Shown in pieces: positions 51,401 through 56,959 of a stretch of DNA of 64,000 nt (its first letter is position 1; each line of letters opens with the position of its first letter). This DNA is from Syngnathus acus. Lineage: Eukaryota; Chordata; Actinopteri; Syngnathiformes; Syngnathidae. Below the pieces are notes generated by a model, which had not been told where the DNA came from, ran no database searches, and was given only the letters and a program-made list of their open reading frames with translations. The stretch lies in NCBI RefSeq assembly GCF_901709675.1, contig NC_051091.1, positions 3,568,967 to 3,632,966 of the forward strand. The letters are read 5' to 3'. A program made the translations under genes and the position numbers.

Positions 51401-52160
51401 CAACGGTAGCGCGCCCGAATCTCCCGCCGCCCCTCTCCAAGAGGTCTGTAGCCCCGGCAGGAGCAAAGCCCTTTCCAAGGATCCGGATTCCTTACAGGTA
51501 GAAAGCAAGGAGAGGAAAGTAGGAGAGGCCAGCAAACCGGCGAGGAGCTTTGCTCAGCCACGTTCTCTTTACAAGCACGCACACATCCCCGCCCACGCCC
51601 AGCACTACCAGAGCTACATGCAGCTGATCCAGCAGAAATCCGCCGTCGAGTACGCCCAAAGTCAGATGAGCCTGGTCAGTATGTGTCGAGACGCGGGTGA
51701 CCCGGGCAACAAGATGGAGTGGAAGGTCAAGGTGCGTAGCGACGGTAGCCGCTACATCACCAAGCGGCCCATTCGGGACAAGCTGCTGCGGGAGCGCGCC
51801 CTGCGCATCCACGAGGAGCGCAGTGGTATGACCACGGACGACGACGCCATCAGCGAGTTGAAGATGGGCCGCTACTGGAGCAAGGAAGAGAGGAAGCAAC
51901 ACGCCGTCCGTTCCAAGGAGCAGAGGCAACGTCGCGAGTTCATGAAGCAAAGCCGAGCTGATTGCCTGAAGGAGCAGGTTGCCCCGGAGGACAAGAAGGA
52001 GCCCAACATTATCGAACTGAGCAACAAAAAGATGATGAAAAAGAGAAATAAGAAAATATTTGACAACTGGATGACCATCCAGGAACTGCTGACCCACGGT
52101 ACCAAATCACCAGACGGCACCAAAGTTTACACCTCGCTCTTGTCCGTGACCACAGTCTAA
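5719..52160 (+). CDS. pdzrn3: PDZ domain-containing RING finger protein 3 (E3 ubiquitin ligase), ten coding exons
   Basis: Joined exons 5719-6432, 8429-8515, 9735-9842, 48030-48286, 48960-49047, 49742-49840, 49923-49985, 50173-50274, 50404-50520 and 50667-52160 give about 1042 codons with phase kept throughout; human PDZRN3 has 1066 residues. Domains in order: C3HC4 RING (Cys18, Cys21, Cys33, His35, Cys38, Cys41, Cys52, Cys56), TRAF-type zinc fingers about 74-161, coiled coil about 178-232, PDZ1 about 245-337, PDZ2 about 419-506, a long acidic/coiled C-terminal region, a basic patch near 1000, and a class I PDZ ligand at the end (SVTTV). Known of the family: cytosolic and synaptic E3/scaffold that ubiquitinates MuSK and acts in Wnt/Dishevelled planar polarity signalling. 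PDZRN4 is the nearest alternative; the overall match and the ppp4r2-gxylt2 neighbours favour PDZRN3. Teleosts often keep two copies; I cannot say which this is. Confidence 0.96.
6433..8428 (+). other. pdzrn3: pdzrn3 intron 1, with an internal AATAAA
   Basis: A 2-kb intron with gtaagc donor and gcccgcag acceptor. It contains GTTT-type simple repeats near 6880-6903 and a canonical AATAAA at 6975-6980 in a T-rich setting. Open stretches inside it (for example 7261-7611) have no family signature and no paired splice sites. I see no other gene. Confidence 0.8.
6975..6980 (+). terminator. pdzrn3: Candidate intronic poly(A) signal
   Basis: Canonical AATAAA about 490 bases after the stop codon reached by reading through exon 1. 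If used with intron 1 retained, it would end a transcript coding for a 256-residue RING/TRAF-only protein. AATAAA occurs often by chance in AT-rich introns, so this is weak. Confidence 0.25.
8429..8515 (+). CDS. pdzrn3: pdzrn3 exon 2: start of PDZ1
   Basis: 29 codons, phase 0 at both ends, between gcccgcag and gtaggt. It encodes residues 239-267 with the carboxylate-binding loop of PDZ1 ([10 protein letters not shown]), a variant of the GLGF motif with Ser-Leu-Gly-Phe at 255-258. Confidence 0.95.
8516..9734 (+). other. pdzrn3: pdzrn3 intron 2
   Basis: 1.2-kb intron. The acceptor is ttccttcatag. I see no repeat family or internal gene, only an AT-rich run near 9635-9650. Confidence 0.75.
9735..9842 (+). 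CDS. pdzrn3: pdzrn3 exon 3: middle of PDZ1
   Basis: 36 codons, phase 0 at both ends, between ttcatag and gtatgt. It encodes residues 268-303 including [18 protein letters not shown] and the DRIIE strand that leads into the VNG turn coded by exon 4. It matches human PDZRN3 nearly residue for residue. Confidence 0.95.
13758..13780. repeat. Poly(C) run, 23 bases
   Basis: An uninterrupted run of 23 C inside pdzrn3 intron 3 (G-run on the other strand). Such runs are length-unstable and the assembled length may not be exact. Confidence 0.9.
14715..14742. repeat. (GTTT)n microsatellite
   Basis: About six tandem gttt units in pdzrn3 intron 3. A simple repeat with no evident function. Confidence 0.85.
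16834..17222. mobile_element. 389-bp inverted-repeat MITE, TA target, copy 1
   Basis: The ends are inverted copies of a roughly 28-base terminal repeat beginning ccgtattttccgcactat, flanked by TA on both sides (16832-16833 and 17223-17224), as for Tc1/mariner/pogo-type elements. Internal motifs of the type ataaggcgcacc repeat several times near both ends, and caacgttgctcaaacgttaat occurs twice in the middle (near 16956 and 17035). There is no transposase gene. On the minus strand a short frame at 17101-17121 reads Arg-Phe-Val-Asp-Glu-Asp-stop, possibly the last codons of the parent transposase. A second copy in the opposite orientation lies in intron 5. Confidence 0.85.
26416..26434. repeat. 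(CA)n microsatellite
   Basis: Alternating CA run following a short C run, in pdzrn3 intron 3. Simple repeat. Confidence 0.8.
28924..28948. repeat. (TG)n/(CG)n microsatellite
   Basis: Alternating purine-pyrimidine run, TG repeats interrupted by gcgcgcg, in pdzrn3 intron 3. Such sequence can adopt Z-DNA in principle. Confidence 0.8.
29500..29611 (+). mobile_element. Diverged interspersed repeat fragment (fish SINE/LINE-like)
   Basis: The stretch contains, in order, catccatcttttctgcgg, ggggcctaccccat, gggcgagggcggggcaca and ctggtcgccagccaatcgca. From memory these are the hallmark blocks of a very common fish interspersed repeat. The copy is diverged and truncated. Family assignment is from recall, not a search. 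Confidence 0.55.
29612..35955 (+). other. pdzrn3: pdzrn3 intron 3, third part
   Basis: No supportable exon. An ATTT-rich low-complexity tract spans about 32150-32260. A 123-codon ATG-initiated open frame at 30611-30982 has balanced composition but no recognisable domain, no Kozak strength and no splice partner. I do not call it a gene. Confidence 0.55.
32150..32260. repeat. ATTT-rich low-complexity tract
   Basis: Degenerate tandem attt/attc units ending in an AT-rich run, within pdzrn3 intron 3. No function is indicated. Confidence 0.75.
35956..36026 (-). mobile_element. L2-type retroelement 3' tail, minus orientation
   Basis: Read on the minus strand the piece ends gcgctatataaataaa followed by repeated ccttg units at 35956-35970. 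This is the usual 3' end of fish L2-like LINEs and of SINEs that borrow that tail. The 5' part is missing. It lies directly beside a 90-bp tandem duplication. Family naming is from memory. Confidence 0.6.
36031..36210. repeat. Two-copy tandem duplication, 90-bp unit
   Basis: 36031-36120 and 36121-36210 are near-identical. Both start attaaaaaacaaagaacata and run through gggaaaaaatacagaata and aatgcatacaaaatca. The A-rich unit abuts the L2-type tail and probably arose by local slippage or duplication of the inserted element. Confidence 0.85.
36211..44090 (+). other. pdzrn3: pdzrn3 intron 3, fourth part
   Basis: No supportable exon on either strand, and no repeat family I can name. Open stretches are below about 115 codons and carry no motif. 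The region leads into the alternative promoter at about 44.1 kb, so its distal regulatory elements may lie here. Confidence 0.55.
44091..44346 (+). promoter_or_regulatory. pdzrn3: Candidate internal promoter and 5' UTR of short pdzrn3
   Basis: A TATA-like gtatatag lies at 44107-44114, about 235 bases before the short-isoform ATG, followed by a GC- and purine-rich stretch that reads as a 5' UTR. It contains an ATG followed at once by TGA at 44166-44171 (a start-stop uORF). The main ATG has a near-ideal context (ctccaccATGG). The transcription start near 44135-44145 is inferred from the TATA position only. Confidence 0.5.
44347..44415 (+). CDS. pdzrn3: Alternative first coding exon of pdzrn3 (MGCSLC... 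N-terminus)
   Basis: 23 codons from a strong Kozak ATG to a GT donor (gtctgccag|gtactg), ending in phase 0. Joined to exon 4 at 48030, which begins in phase 0, it reads [12 protein letters not shown] and stays open to the normal stop, giving about 762 residues. The protein would start Met-Gly-Cys-Ser-Leu-Cys: Gly2 fits N-myristoylation, and Cys3 and Cys6 fit palmitoylation. It would lack the RING, the TRAF fingers and the first two-thirds of PDZ1 (including the peptide-binding loop), keeping PDZ2 and the C-terminal region. I recall that mammalian PDZRN3/PDZRN4 have short forms with internal first exons, but have not checked the residues. Confidence 0.75.
44416..48029 (+). other. pdzrn3: pdzrn3 intron 3, last part
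   Basis: Between the alternative first exon and exon 4. No further exon is supportable; open stretches (for example 45853-46314) lack splice context and motifs. The acceptor is ctcttctcag. Confidence 0.6.
48030..48286 (+). CDS. pdzrn3: pdzrn3 exon 4: end of PDZ1 and linker
   Basis: Phase 0 start, ends with two bases of a Glu codon (gag ga|gtaagc). It encodes [18 protein letters not shown], the terminal helix and strand of PDZ1 (VQVLRRAP), then a Ser/Pro-rich linker. It is the first exon shared by the long and short forms. Confidence 0.95.
48287..48959 (+). other. pdzrn3: pdzrn3 intron 4, with a transcription-factor motif cluster
   Basis: 673-bp intron. 48680-48870 holds an octamer ATTTGCAT (48693-48700), a SOX-type CCTTTGT (48705-48711) and several ATTA/TTAAT homeodomain cores. 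This density suggests an embedded enhancer or conserved element. No coding signal. Confidence 0.55.
48960..49047 (+). CDS. pdzrn3: pdzrn3 exon 5: inter-PDZ linker
   Basis: Completes the split Glu codon, then 29 codons ([20 protein letters not shown]..., acidic end EREELEYE), between ttatcag and gtaagt, ending in phase 0. It matches the human linker before PDZ2. Confidence 0.93.
49048..49741 (+). other. pdzrn3: pdzrn3 intron 5, largely a MITE
   Basis: 694-bp intron; 49176-49462 is an inserted inverted-repeat element (listed separately). The rest is unremarkable. The acceptor is tgtctcaacag. Confidence 0.8.
49176..49462. mobile_element. 287-bp inverted-repeat MITE, TA target, copy 2 (opposite orientation)
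   Basis: Same terminal repeats as the copy at 16834-17222 but inverted relative to it, flanked by TA at 49174-49175 and 49463-49464; the right tip carries cag for cgg. The middle of copy 1 is missing. A roughly 66-bp block (ttttaaaatgggccattcat plus the ataatcc repeats) is tandemly duplicated at about 49315-49380 and 49381-49446. Confidence 0.85.
49742..49840 (+). CDS. pdzrn3: pdzrn3 exon 6: start of PDZ2
   Basis: 33 codons, phase 0 at both ends (caacag / gtacac). It encodes [20 protein letters not shown] and [12 protein letters not shown]; the peptide-binding loop is Lys-Leu-Gly-Leu at 430-433. Near-identical to human. Confidence 0.95.
49923..49985 (+). CDS. pdzrn3: pdzrn3 exon 7: PDZ2
   Basis: 21 codons ([20 protein letters not shown] + Gln), phase 0 at both ends, between ttctttag and gtgaga. 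The DGRIREGD turn is typical of PDZ domains. Confidence 0.95.
50098..50160 (+). mobile_element. L2-type retroelement 3' tail next to exon 8 acceptor
   Basis: ttgtgatttagggctatata continues into aataaacttgacttgactt, the familiar 3' tail of fish L2-like LINE/SINE elements, with its terminal ttgac repeats. It ends about 12 bases before the exon 8 acceptor AG (50171-50172). The 5' limit is uncertain. Confidence 0.6.
50173..50274 (+). CDS. pdzrn3: pdzrn3 exon 8: end of PDZ2
   Basis: 34 codons, phase 0 at both ends (cctgaag / gtatta). It encodes [20 protein letters not shown] and the last PDZ2 strand ([11 protein letters not shown]). Confidence 0.95.
50404..50520 (+). CDS. pdzrn3: pdzrn3 exon 9: acidic linker after PDZ2
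   Basis: 39 codons, phase 0 at both ends, donor ctgcagcag|gtgctt. It encodes [20 protein letters not shown] followed by a Gln/His-rich helix. Strongly conserved with human. Confidence 0.95.
50667..52160 (+). CDS. pdzrn3: pdzrn3 exon 10: large C-terminal exon
   Basis: 497 codons plus stop after acceptor ttttttgcag. It contains [13 protein letters not shown], a coiled segment from about residue 679 ([20 protein letters not shown]), [31 protein letters not shown], a basic run near 1000 ([12 protein letters not shown]) and the C-terminal PDZ ligand SVTTV. The base composition is clearly higher in GC than the flanks. Antisense open frames over this exon are shadows. Confidence 0.97.
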   Translation, partial: KKHEEDGGTTDTATLLSNHHEKDSGVGRTDESTRNDESSEQENMADDHTTASNTLSSCRKLAYSQDTLGSADLPFSGESFISADYADTDFLGIPADECERFRELLELKCQMRNGGIQGVYSQGGGAEGQDQEVVDKELELLNEELRNIELECLNIVRAHKMQQLREQCRESWMLHNSGFRNYNTSIDARRHELSDITEMPEKSDKDSSSAYNTGESCRSTPLTLELSPDNSLRRGPENQAGPSSSNGSAPESPAAPLQEVCSPGRSKALSKDPDSLQVESKERKVGEASKPARSFAQPRSLYKHAHIPAHAQHYQSYMQLIQQKSAVEYAQSQMSLVSMCRDAGDPGNKMEWKVKVRSDGSRYITKRPIRDKLLRERALRIHEERSGMTTDDDAISELKMGRYWSKEERKQHAVRSKEQRQRREFMKQSRADCLKEQVAPEDKKEPNIIELSNKKMMKKRNKKIFDNWMTIQELLTHGTKSPDGTKVYTSLLSVTTV

Positions 52161-52561
52161 GTTGTGCAGAGGGGGGTGAAATGGGACTAATGGGACAGCG
52201 CTTCCCGTTTCGGTCCATGTGGCAAGTTGTTGTAAATAGCAGAAAAGACTTTTGTGGAGAGTTTCCACGGCATTGCTTCAATGATTGGACTATATTTGGT
52301 TGTGGGCTGGACTAACTTTAATACCTTTTCTACCATTGTGCTTGCTCTTTTGAATAATCTCGGAAGCATACTTTTTATCGAAAGCACAACATGTGCCATT
52401 CATAAACAGCCAGCATTTACACAATTTTACAATATGTTTTTGTTCTTACTATACTGTATAACCTTTATCAGTGTTCTTCTGCTTTGCATAGTCTTCTTTT
52501 CTGGAACCAAGTGCTTGTTTTTCCTGCAAAGTATAAAATCCTTTTTAAAAGGTCTTTTGTA

Positions 52562-52567
52562 AATAAA
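52562..52567 (+). terminator. pdzrn3: Poly(A) signal of pdzrn3 (proximal)
   Basis: AATAAA about 400 bases after the stop, followed by a GT/T-containing stretch. A second AATAAA lies at 52856-52861. Confidence 0.55.
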
Positions 52568-52855
52568 TGTTGGCAGAAAATGTCAAAGTTTTAAATATAA
52601 TACGTTCTTATAATGGTGCTGATTTTCCAAAGTTATGACCATCAGTGACATCTGTTACATATTGTAGAGATCATCATAATATTTGTATGTGCCTATGTTT
52701 AGAAAAAGGCATTTCATATATTATTGACTTTTTGTTTGTGTTTAAGCACACGTAATAGTCGCTTTTGCTTTTTTAGGCCTTTAGCTACTAAAGTCAATAA
52801 CAGCTTGATAAATTCTTAGTTAGCCACAAAATTTGACATCCTGTAAAATGACAGA

Positions 52856-52861
52856 AATAAA
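52856..52861 (+). terminator. pdzrn3: Poly(A) signal of pdzrn3 (distal candidate)
   Basis: AATAAA about 700 bases after the stop, just before a TE-like nested palindrome. It could give the longer 3' UTR. Confidence 0.4.
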
Positions 52862-52954
52862 TTATTGTTTTATATATGATGATGAGCACGCTTGGTTGGA
52901 ATTCTTTGCTGGAGTTGAGTAGAATTAAACACACAATGGACCGCTTGCAACATA

Positions 52955-53254
52955 CACTACCGTTCAAAAGTTTGGGGTCACAAAATTGTTTGGGTGACCC
53001 CAAACTTTTGAACGGTAGTGTAAATATTATTATAATAAAATATTATGAATTAAATATTATAAATTATATCTTATATTTGTATAAGATTATAAAAAATCTA
53101 TGAATATAAGTATACATATATATTATAAGATTTTTTACACAGAAGATTATATATATAATCTATAAATAATTATCTAAATAAATATATACACTACCGTTCA
53201 AAAGTTTGGGGTCACCCAAACAATTTTGTGACCCCAAACTTTTGAACGGTAGTG
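52955..53254. mobile_element. 300-bp element with self-palindromic terminal repeats (TA target)
   Basis: Two 66-bp blocks, 52955-53020 and 53189-53254, are reverse complements of each other, and each is itself a hairpin with 27-base arms (cactaccgttcaaaagtttg...) and a 12-base loop. Each block is flanked by TA. The 168 bp between them are extremely AT-rich. The terminal sequence is, from memory, a widespread Tc1/mariner-like terminal repeat in fish. There is no coding capacity. It could be one element or two hairpin elements inserted in opposite orientation. Confidence 0.8.
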
Positions 53255-53256
53255 TA

Positions 53257-54636
53257 CATGTAACGACTGGCCTGTGCTAAAATACAATTTTCACGTCTTA
53301 GAATTCCACAAACTAGACACTACTGTGTTTATTTGTAGTTATATTAAAAAGCACATCCAGAAGGTTTTTTATTACCATCGCAGCATTGCCTCCTCCTGTG
53401 TTGAATTTGTAATGAGGTCATGACTTAAGCTCGACTCTTTTATCACGATGACCGACCTTCCCTCGCCGAACGCTCTGCACCGTTTCCTATCTGTTGCAGC
53501 CTTCTGCACATTTAGTTTCGACCAGTTAAGAGCTTGGCACACAAAGTTCACATTGTTGAAGCTCGATATCACCCCCCTGGTCAGAACAAGCCAGAAGTAA
53601 TGAACAACTTCACAGCACGTCGAAATATTTCTACCTGTATTATTTGTTTTATTTATTCTCGTATATCAACTTCTGTTTGACATGCCTCTTTAAAAGTCAG
53701 CATCAGAACTCATCCATTAACAGATAAGAGAGTGGATCATCATCTGCTGCTGCAGCTGACTGGAATGTTATTTCACCAAGGAGATTGAAGGCATCATTAA
53801 TTCATTGTACATGGGTAGACTTGACACACTGCTTTTTTTTTATTAATGAACACTCAACGACTTGATAAAACACTAGTTTTGCACATTGGTCCAAATGGAA
53901 ACCAAGTAGATTTTTATGTTCCTATTTGTGATCTGAGACACTGTATTTTGGCTCTGACAGGGCCAAATACTCTGTGTTGCTCTCTGGTGTGGCCAAACAA
54001 TCCATTATGATCATCATAAAGCATCTAAGGAGCCCACCTCCACCAGCTGCACAATGCTCATATACAATATTAGCACACGTACACTCAGTTGGGGTAATTG
54101 CACCTTTATTAGTCTCGTGTTCACACTCTTTACAACCTGGTGCAAAGACCAGATCATAACTCTGATAATGGCCTCTAAAAGCATTAGGCTGTATAAACAA
54201 GGCCCTTCAGTGCCATTACTCAGAGTGGTTGTGAGGAGGGACAGGGGAGGGGTTTATACAGAATCAGAACCACGTTGGGTAAAATTAATAATTGGACTTT
54301 ATTAGTGTGTGGTCAATCTTACAGAAAAACCACAACCTGACCAATTGGTAAGATTTCATTTTGATCATTTTATGTGGACAGCATATGACCTATATTTGGA
54401 ATTCCTACAAATTCAGTAGTGAAATAAAAATTCTGCTTACTGTTGCTATAGCAAATGGGTACATGCATTTTCAGCTGTTGATGTTTAAATGTGTATTTAA
54501 TGTGTAAATAATATTGTCTACTCATGAAATGACTGCCGTTGTGATAACATTTCCTGATTCTGTTTTTTTTTTCCTGCACAGAAAGTATTGAAAAATAAGG
54601 TTGTATTTCAAATTTCTTTTTGAATTGCTTTTCAAG
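53257..54636. other. Intergenic, no gene seen
   Basis: AT-rich DNA between the nested palindrome and the unassigned candidate exon. No splice-framed open stretch or repeat family recognised. Confidence 0.6.
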
Positions 54637-55235
54637 GAAGATCATTCGGAGGCACACCGATGGTCACAACACTGGCAAGAAGAATAAGGACTATTTGCAG
54701 TTTGATTACAGGTAAGTGCTTCTTAGTCAGGCTTGGAAACTACACAGCGCCCTCTTTCGGATGACACAGGGATTGACCGGTATAATCTCACCACGGACAT
54801 ATCAGAGCGATTTGCAATTAAATGAAATGTAATTCTAATACAAGTGTTTTCTTTTTATATTAATCGTGTCGCCATATCCAATGGCAAAGTTTACACTTCA
54901 ACAATTAACATGCACTTATGTGACCTTGGGTCAATTTTTAAATTCTCATGTTGAGGAAGGTCATATGAAAATAAAGTGTCCAGTGGAGACGTTGTATAAA
55001 AAAAAATAAAAAATTAAAAATTAAAAAAAAAGAGGGGTTACCTGTCTAATGAAAGTTCTGTCCAAAGTTCATTTGGTGTCAAGCTGATTTTAATATACCC
55101 CTGACCTCTGCTGGTATCCCTGGAAACAAGGCCCCTGTATTCTAACAGTAGCTTGTATTAATGTCCTTTTTTTTCCCCCACAGAGGTCAAGAGAAATTAT
55201 TCTTCACTTTATTGGACTTTCTGCTATGTGTTTGA
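54637..55235 (+). other. Unassigned two-exon coding candidate
   Basis: 54637-54711 follows a gcttttcaag acceptor and ends at a consensus donor (tacag|gtaagt). It reads KIIRRHTDGHNTGKKNKDYL then QFDYR. 55184-55235 follows a strong acceptor (ttttttttccccccacag type) and continues the same phase through GQEKLFFTLLDFLLCV to TGA. Together they give about 41 codons. I cannot assign a family and see no upstream exon or start codon, so this may be the end of a decayed or unseen gene, or chance. The first piece is less AT-rich than its surroundings. An in-frame TAA lies just upstream of the first acceptor. Confidence 0.25.
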
Positions 55236-55544
55236 ATTCCCACCAGCATATCTCCAAAGCTCCTGATTTGATTTGCTTCATTCAGTGGCGAGTTGTGTTG
55301 AGACGAGCCCGTAACTACTTAACCCCACGGATCCAACAGCTCTTTGTTGCTAGGCTGACGCAAAGTCTCGACTCGCCCAACTCTGCTGCATTCATTTTTC
55401 CAATTCCCGACTCCTTGAATCTCTTTTTGTCGAAGCCAAGTGTTAAAGTGAATGTAATTTTTGGTTGTGCATGCTAGTGTATACATAGTTGACATTCATG
55501 AAGCGAAAGAAAAAAATGATAAACGATAAATATGATTTGGACCA
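55236..55544. other. Intergenic, no gene seen
   Basis: Between the unassigned candidate and the likely ppp4r2 3' end. Nothing recognisable. Confidence 0.55.
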
Positions 55545-56570
55545 ACACAGAAAAATGTTAACATTTATTGCTGCTTCTGAATACCCCATTTGAAAACAAA
55601 AGCATTCAGAGTATACACAGAAATTATACAATTATATATGGTTCCACAAAGGCAGTGAACACATACTGTATTACAATCTACAAAAATCTACTTTACAGAA
55701 ATTGAAAATCCTAAATATCAAAAAGTACAGCTGCAGAAAAAGGTGGAGAACTGCAACCGGCGACTGCTTTGAAATCAGTCGGTGAAACAAATGTGACATC
55801 ACGATAGAAAGAAAGCGGACGTCATCTTTGTAATTACAGCTGGTTTTGGAAACTACAACCGGCAGACAAAACAAAAACAAAGTCCGAAAATAATCAATAG
55901 GACTGAAATGATCATATAAATATTGGTGACTCTGCATTCACGTGCCATTTTCCAGAGGACTCCGCAATGTAGCATCTGATCGTATAATCCTGTGAGATTG
56001 GTAGTGTATCAAGCAAAAATTATTTTCCAATCATGGCACACACCGTGAAAAGATTCATCCCGTTTCGCAAGGATGGAGAGAAGTGAATTCAAAAAAGCAA
56101 TGGCGGGGGATTGGGATCAGGTCAATGCGCAACTCCAGCACCTTTGCAAAGAAAACCGCCAGCCGTATTAGCTGACTCATGTCATCTGGCGCATCGTGTC
56201 AATCCTGCCTTAAATGGAATGGGTGGCACCAAAAAGAAAATGACCGTCGCAGCCCACGAAAACTAATATAGAAAGAAAAAAACAACTCCAACTGTGAAAA
56301 AGGCCACTGAAAGCAAAAAAGGATTACTAACATATTCCAGTTAAAAAAAAAAAAGGGATAAAAAGTTCGTATCAGTATATAGTTTGATCACATCAATGCC
56401 AGGTAGCCATTTTGGAGGCACGTCGCAGAGCGGACGAGGTGTTTGTGTACGAGGTGAAGTCATCCTCATTCCCAGTGACAGTCAAGCTGGATTCAAGGAC
56501 AAGCTGGTTTGTGGCGTCACATGACTGCAGGGTGGAGGGAGAGAGAGAGAGGGGGTGGGGGTCTTTCAGT
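55545..56570 (-). other. ppp4r2: ppp4r2 3' UTR
   Basis: Minus-strand sequence after the ppp4r2 stop. The first clear minus-strand AATAAA is at 55564-55569, about 1 kb downstream. No open reading frame of note. Confidence 0.55.
55564..55569 (-). terminator. ppp4r2: Poly(A) signal of ppp4r2
   Basis: TTTATT on the plus strand (AATAAA for this gene), about 1 kb after the stop. I saw no earlier canonical signal in the 3' UTR. Confidence 0.5.
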
Positions 56571-56959
56571 CTAGTCCTGCTCCATGGGCTCGTCAGCAGC
56601 TCCAGGGTCCACACAGGCGCTTTCCATGGCGCCCTCTGTAGTTGGCTCGTTGGTACTACTGGATGGAGTGGGCCCGACGTCTTCATGGGCCCCTTCTCCA
56701 CTCTCGTCGGTGCTACAACTGCTACTATTGCTGCCGCTGGTGCTACTACAGCTACTGCTGACTGGGTCACCGTGACTGTCCTCGCTGTCCGCACTGGTCT
56801 CTGGGCTGGTGGCATCACAAGCAGATGCCGACTGCTCCGTTTGATCCATGTCGGTGACTTCGCGCTGTGATCCGCATCCCGCCACCACCTCCCTTTCAGC
56901 CTGCTTTCCATCCGGGCTAGAGTCTGGACATGCTTCAGCCTGAGTGCTGCTTGTTGGTT
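56571..56959 (-). CDS. ppp4r2: ppp4r2 exon 9: Ser/Glu-rich C-terminus
   Basis: Starts after acceptor ctgttacag and ends at a TAG stop (56571-56573). It is dominated by Ser, Thr, Glu and Asp ([20 protein letters not shown]) and ends DEPMEQD, the same last residues as human PPP4R2. Likely disordered. Confidence 0.95.

Larger units (their letters stand above)
52161..52870 (+). other. pdzrn3: pdzrn3 3' UTR
   Basis: AT-rich sequence after the stop with two AATAAA signals (52562-52567 and 52856-52861). Two UGUAAAUA-type Pumilio motifs lie at 52231-52238 and 52558-52565, the second overlapping the first poly(A) signal. The true 3' end is unknown. Confidence 0.65.

Noticed and set aside
51492-52097. 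201-codon minus-strand open frame over pdzrn3 exon 10
   Set aside because: Shadow of the large coding exon; Leu/Val-rich antisense composition and no family match.
56412-56870. 152-codon plus-strand open frame across ppp4r2 exon 9
   Set aside because: Antisense shadow of the Ser-rich C-terminal exon.
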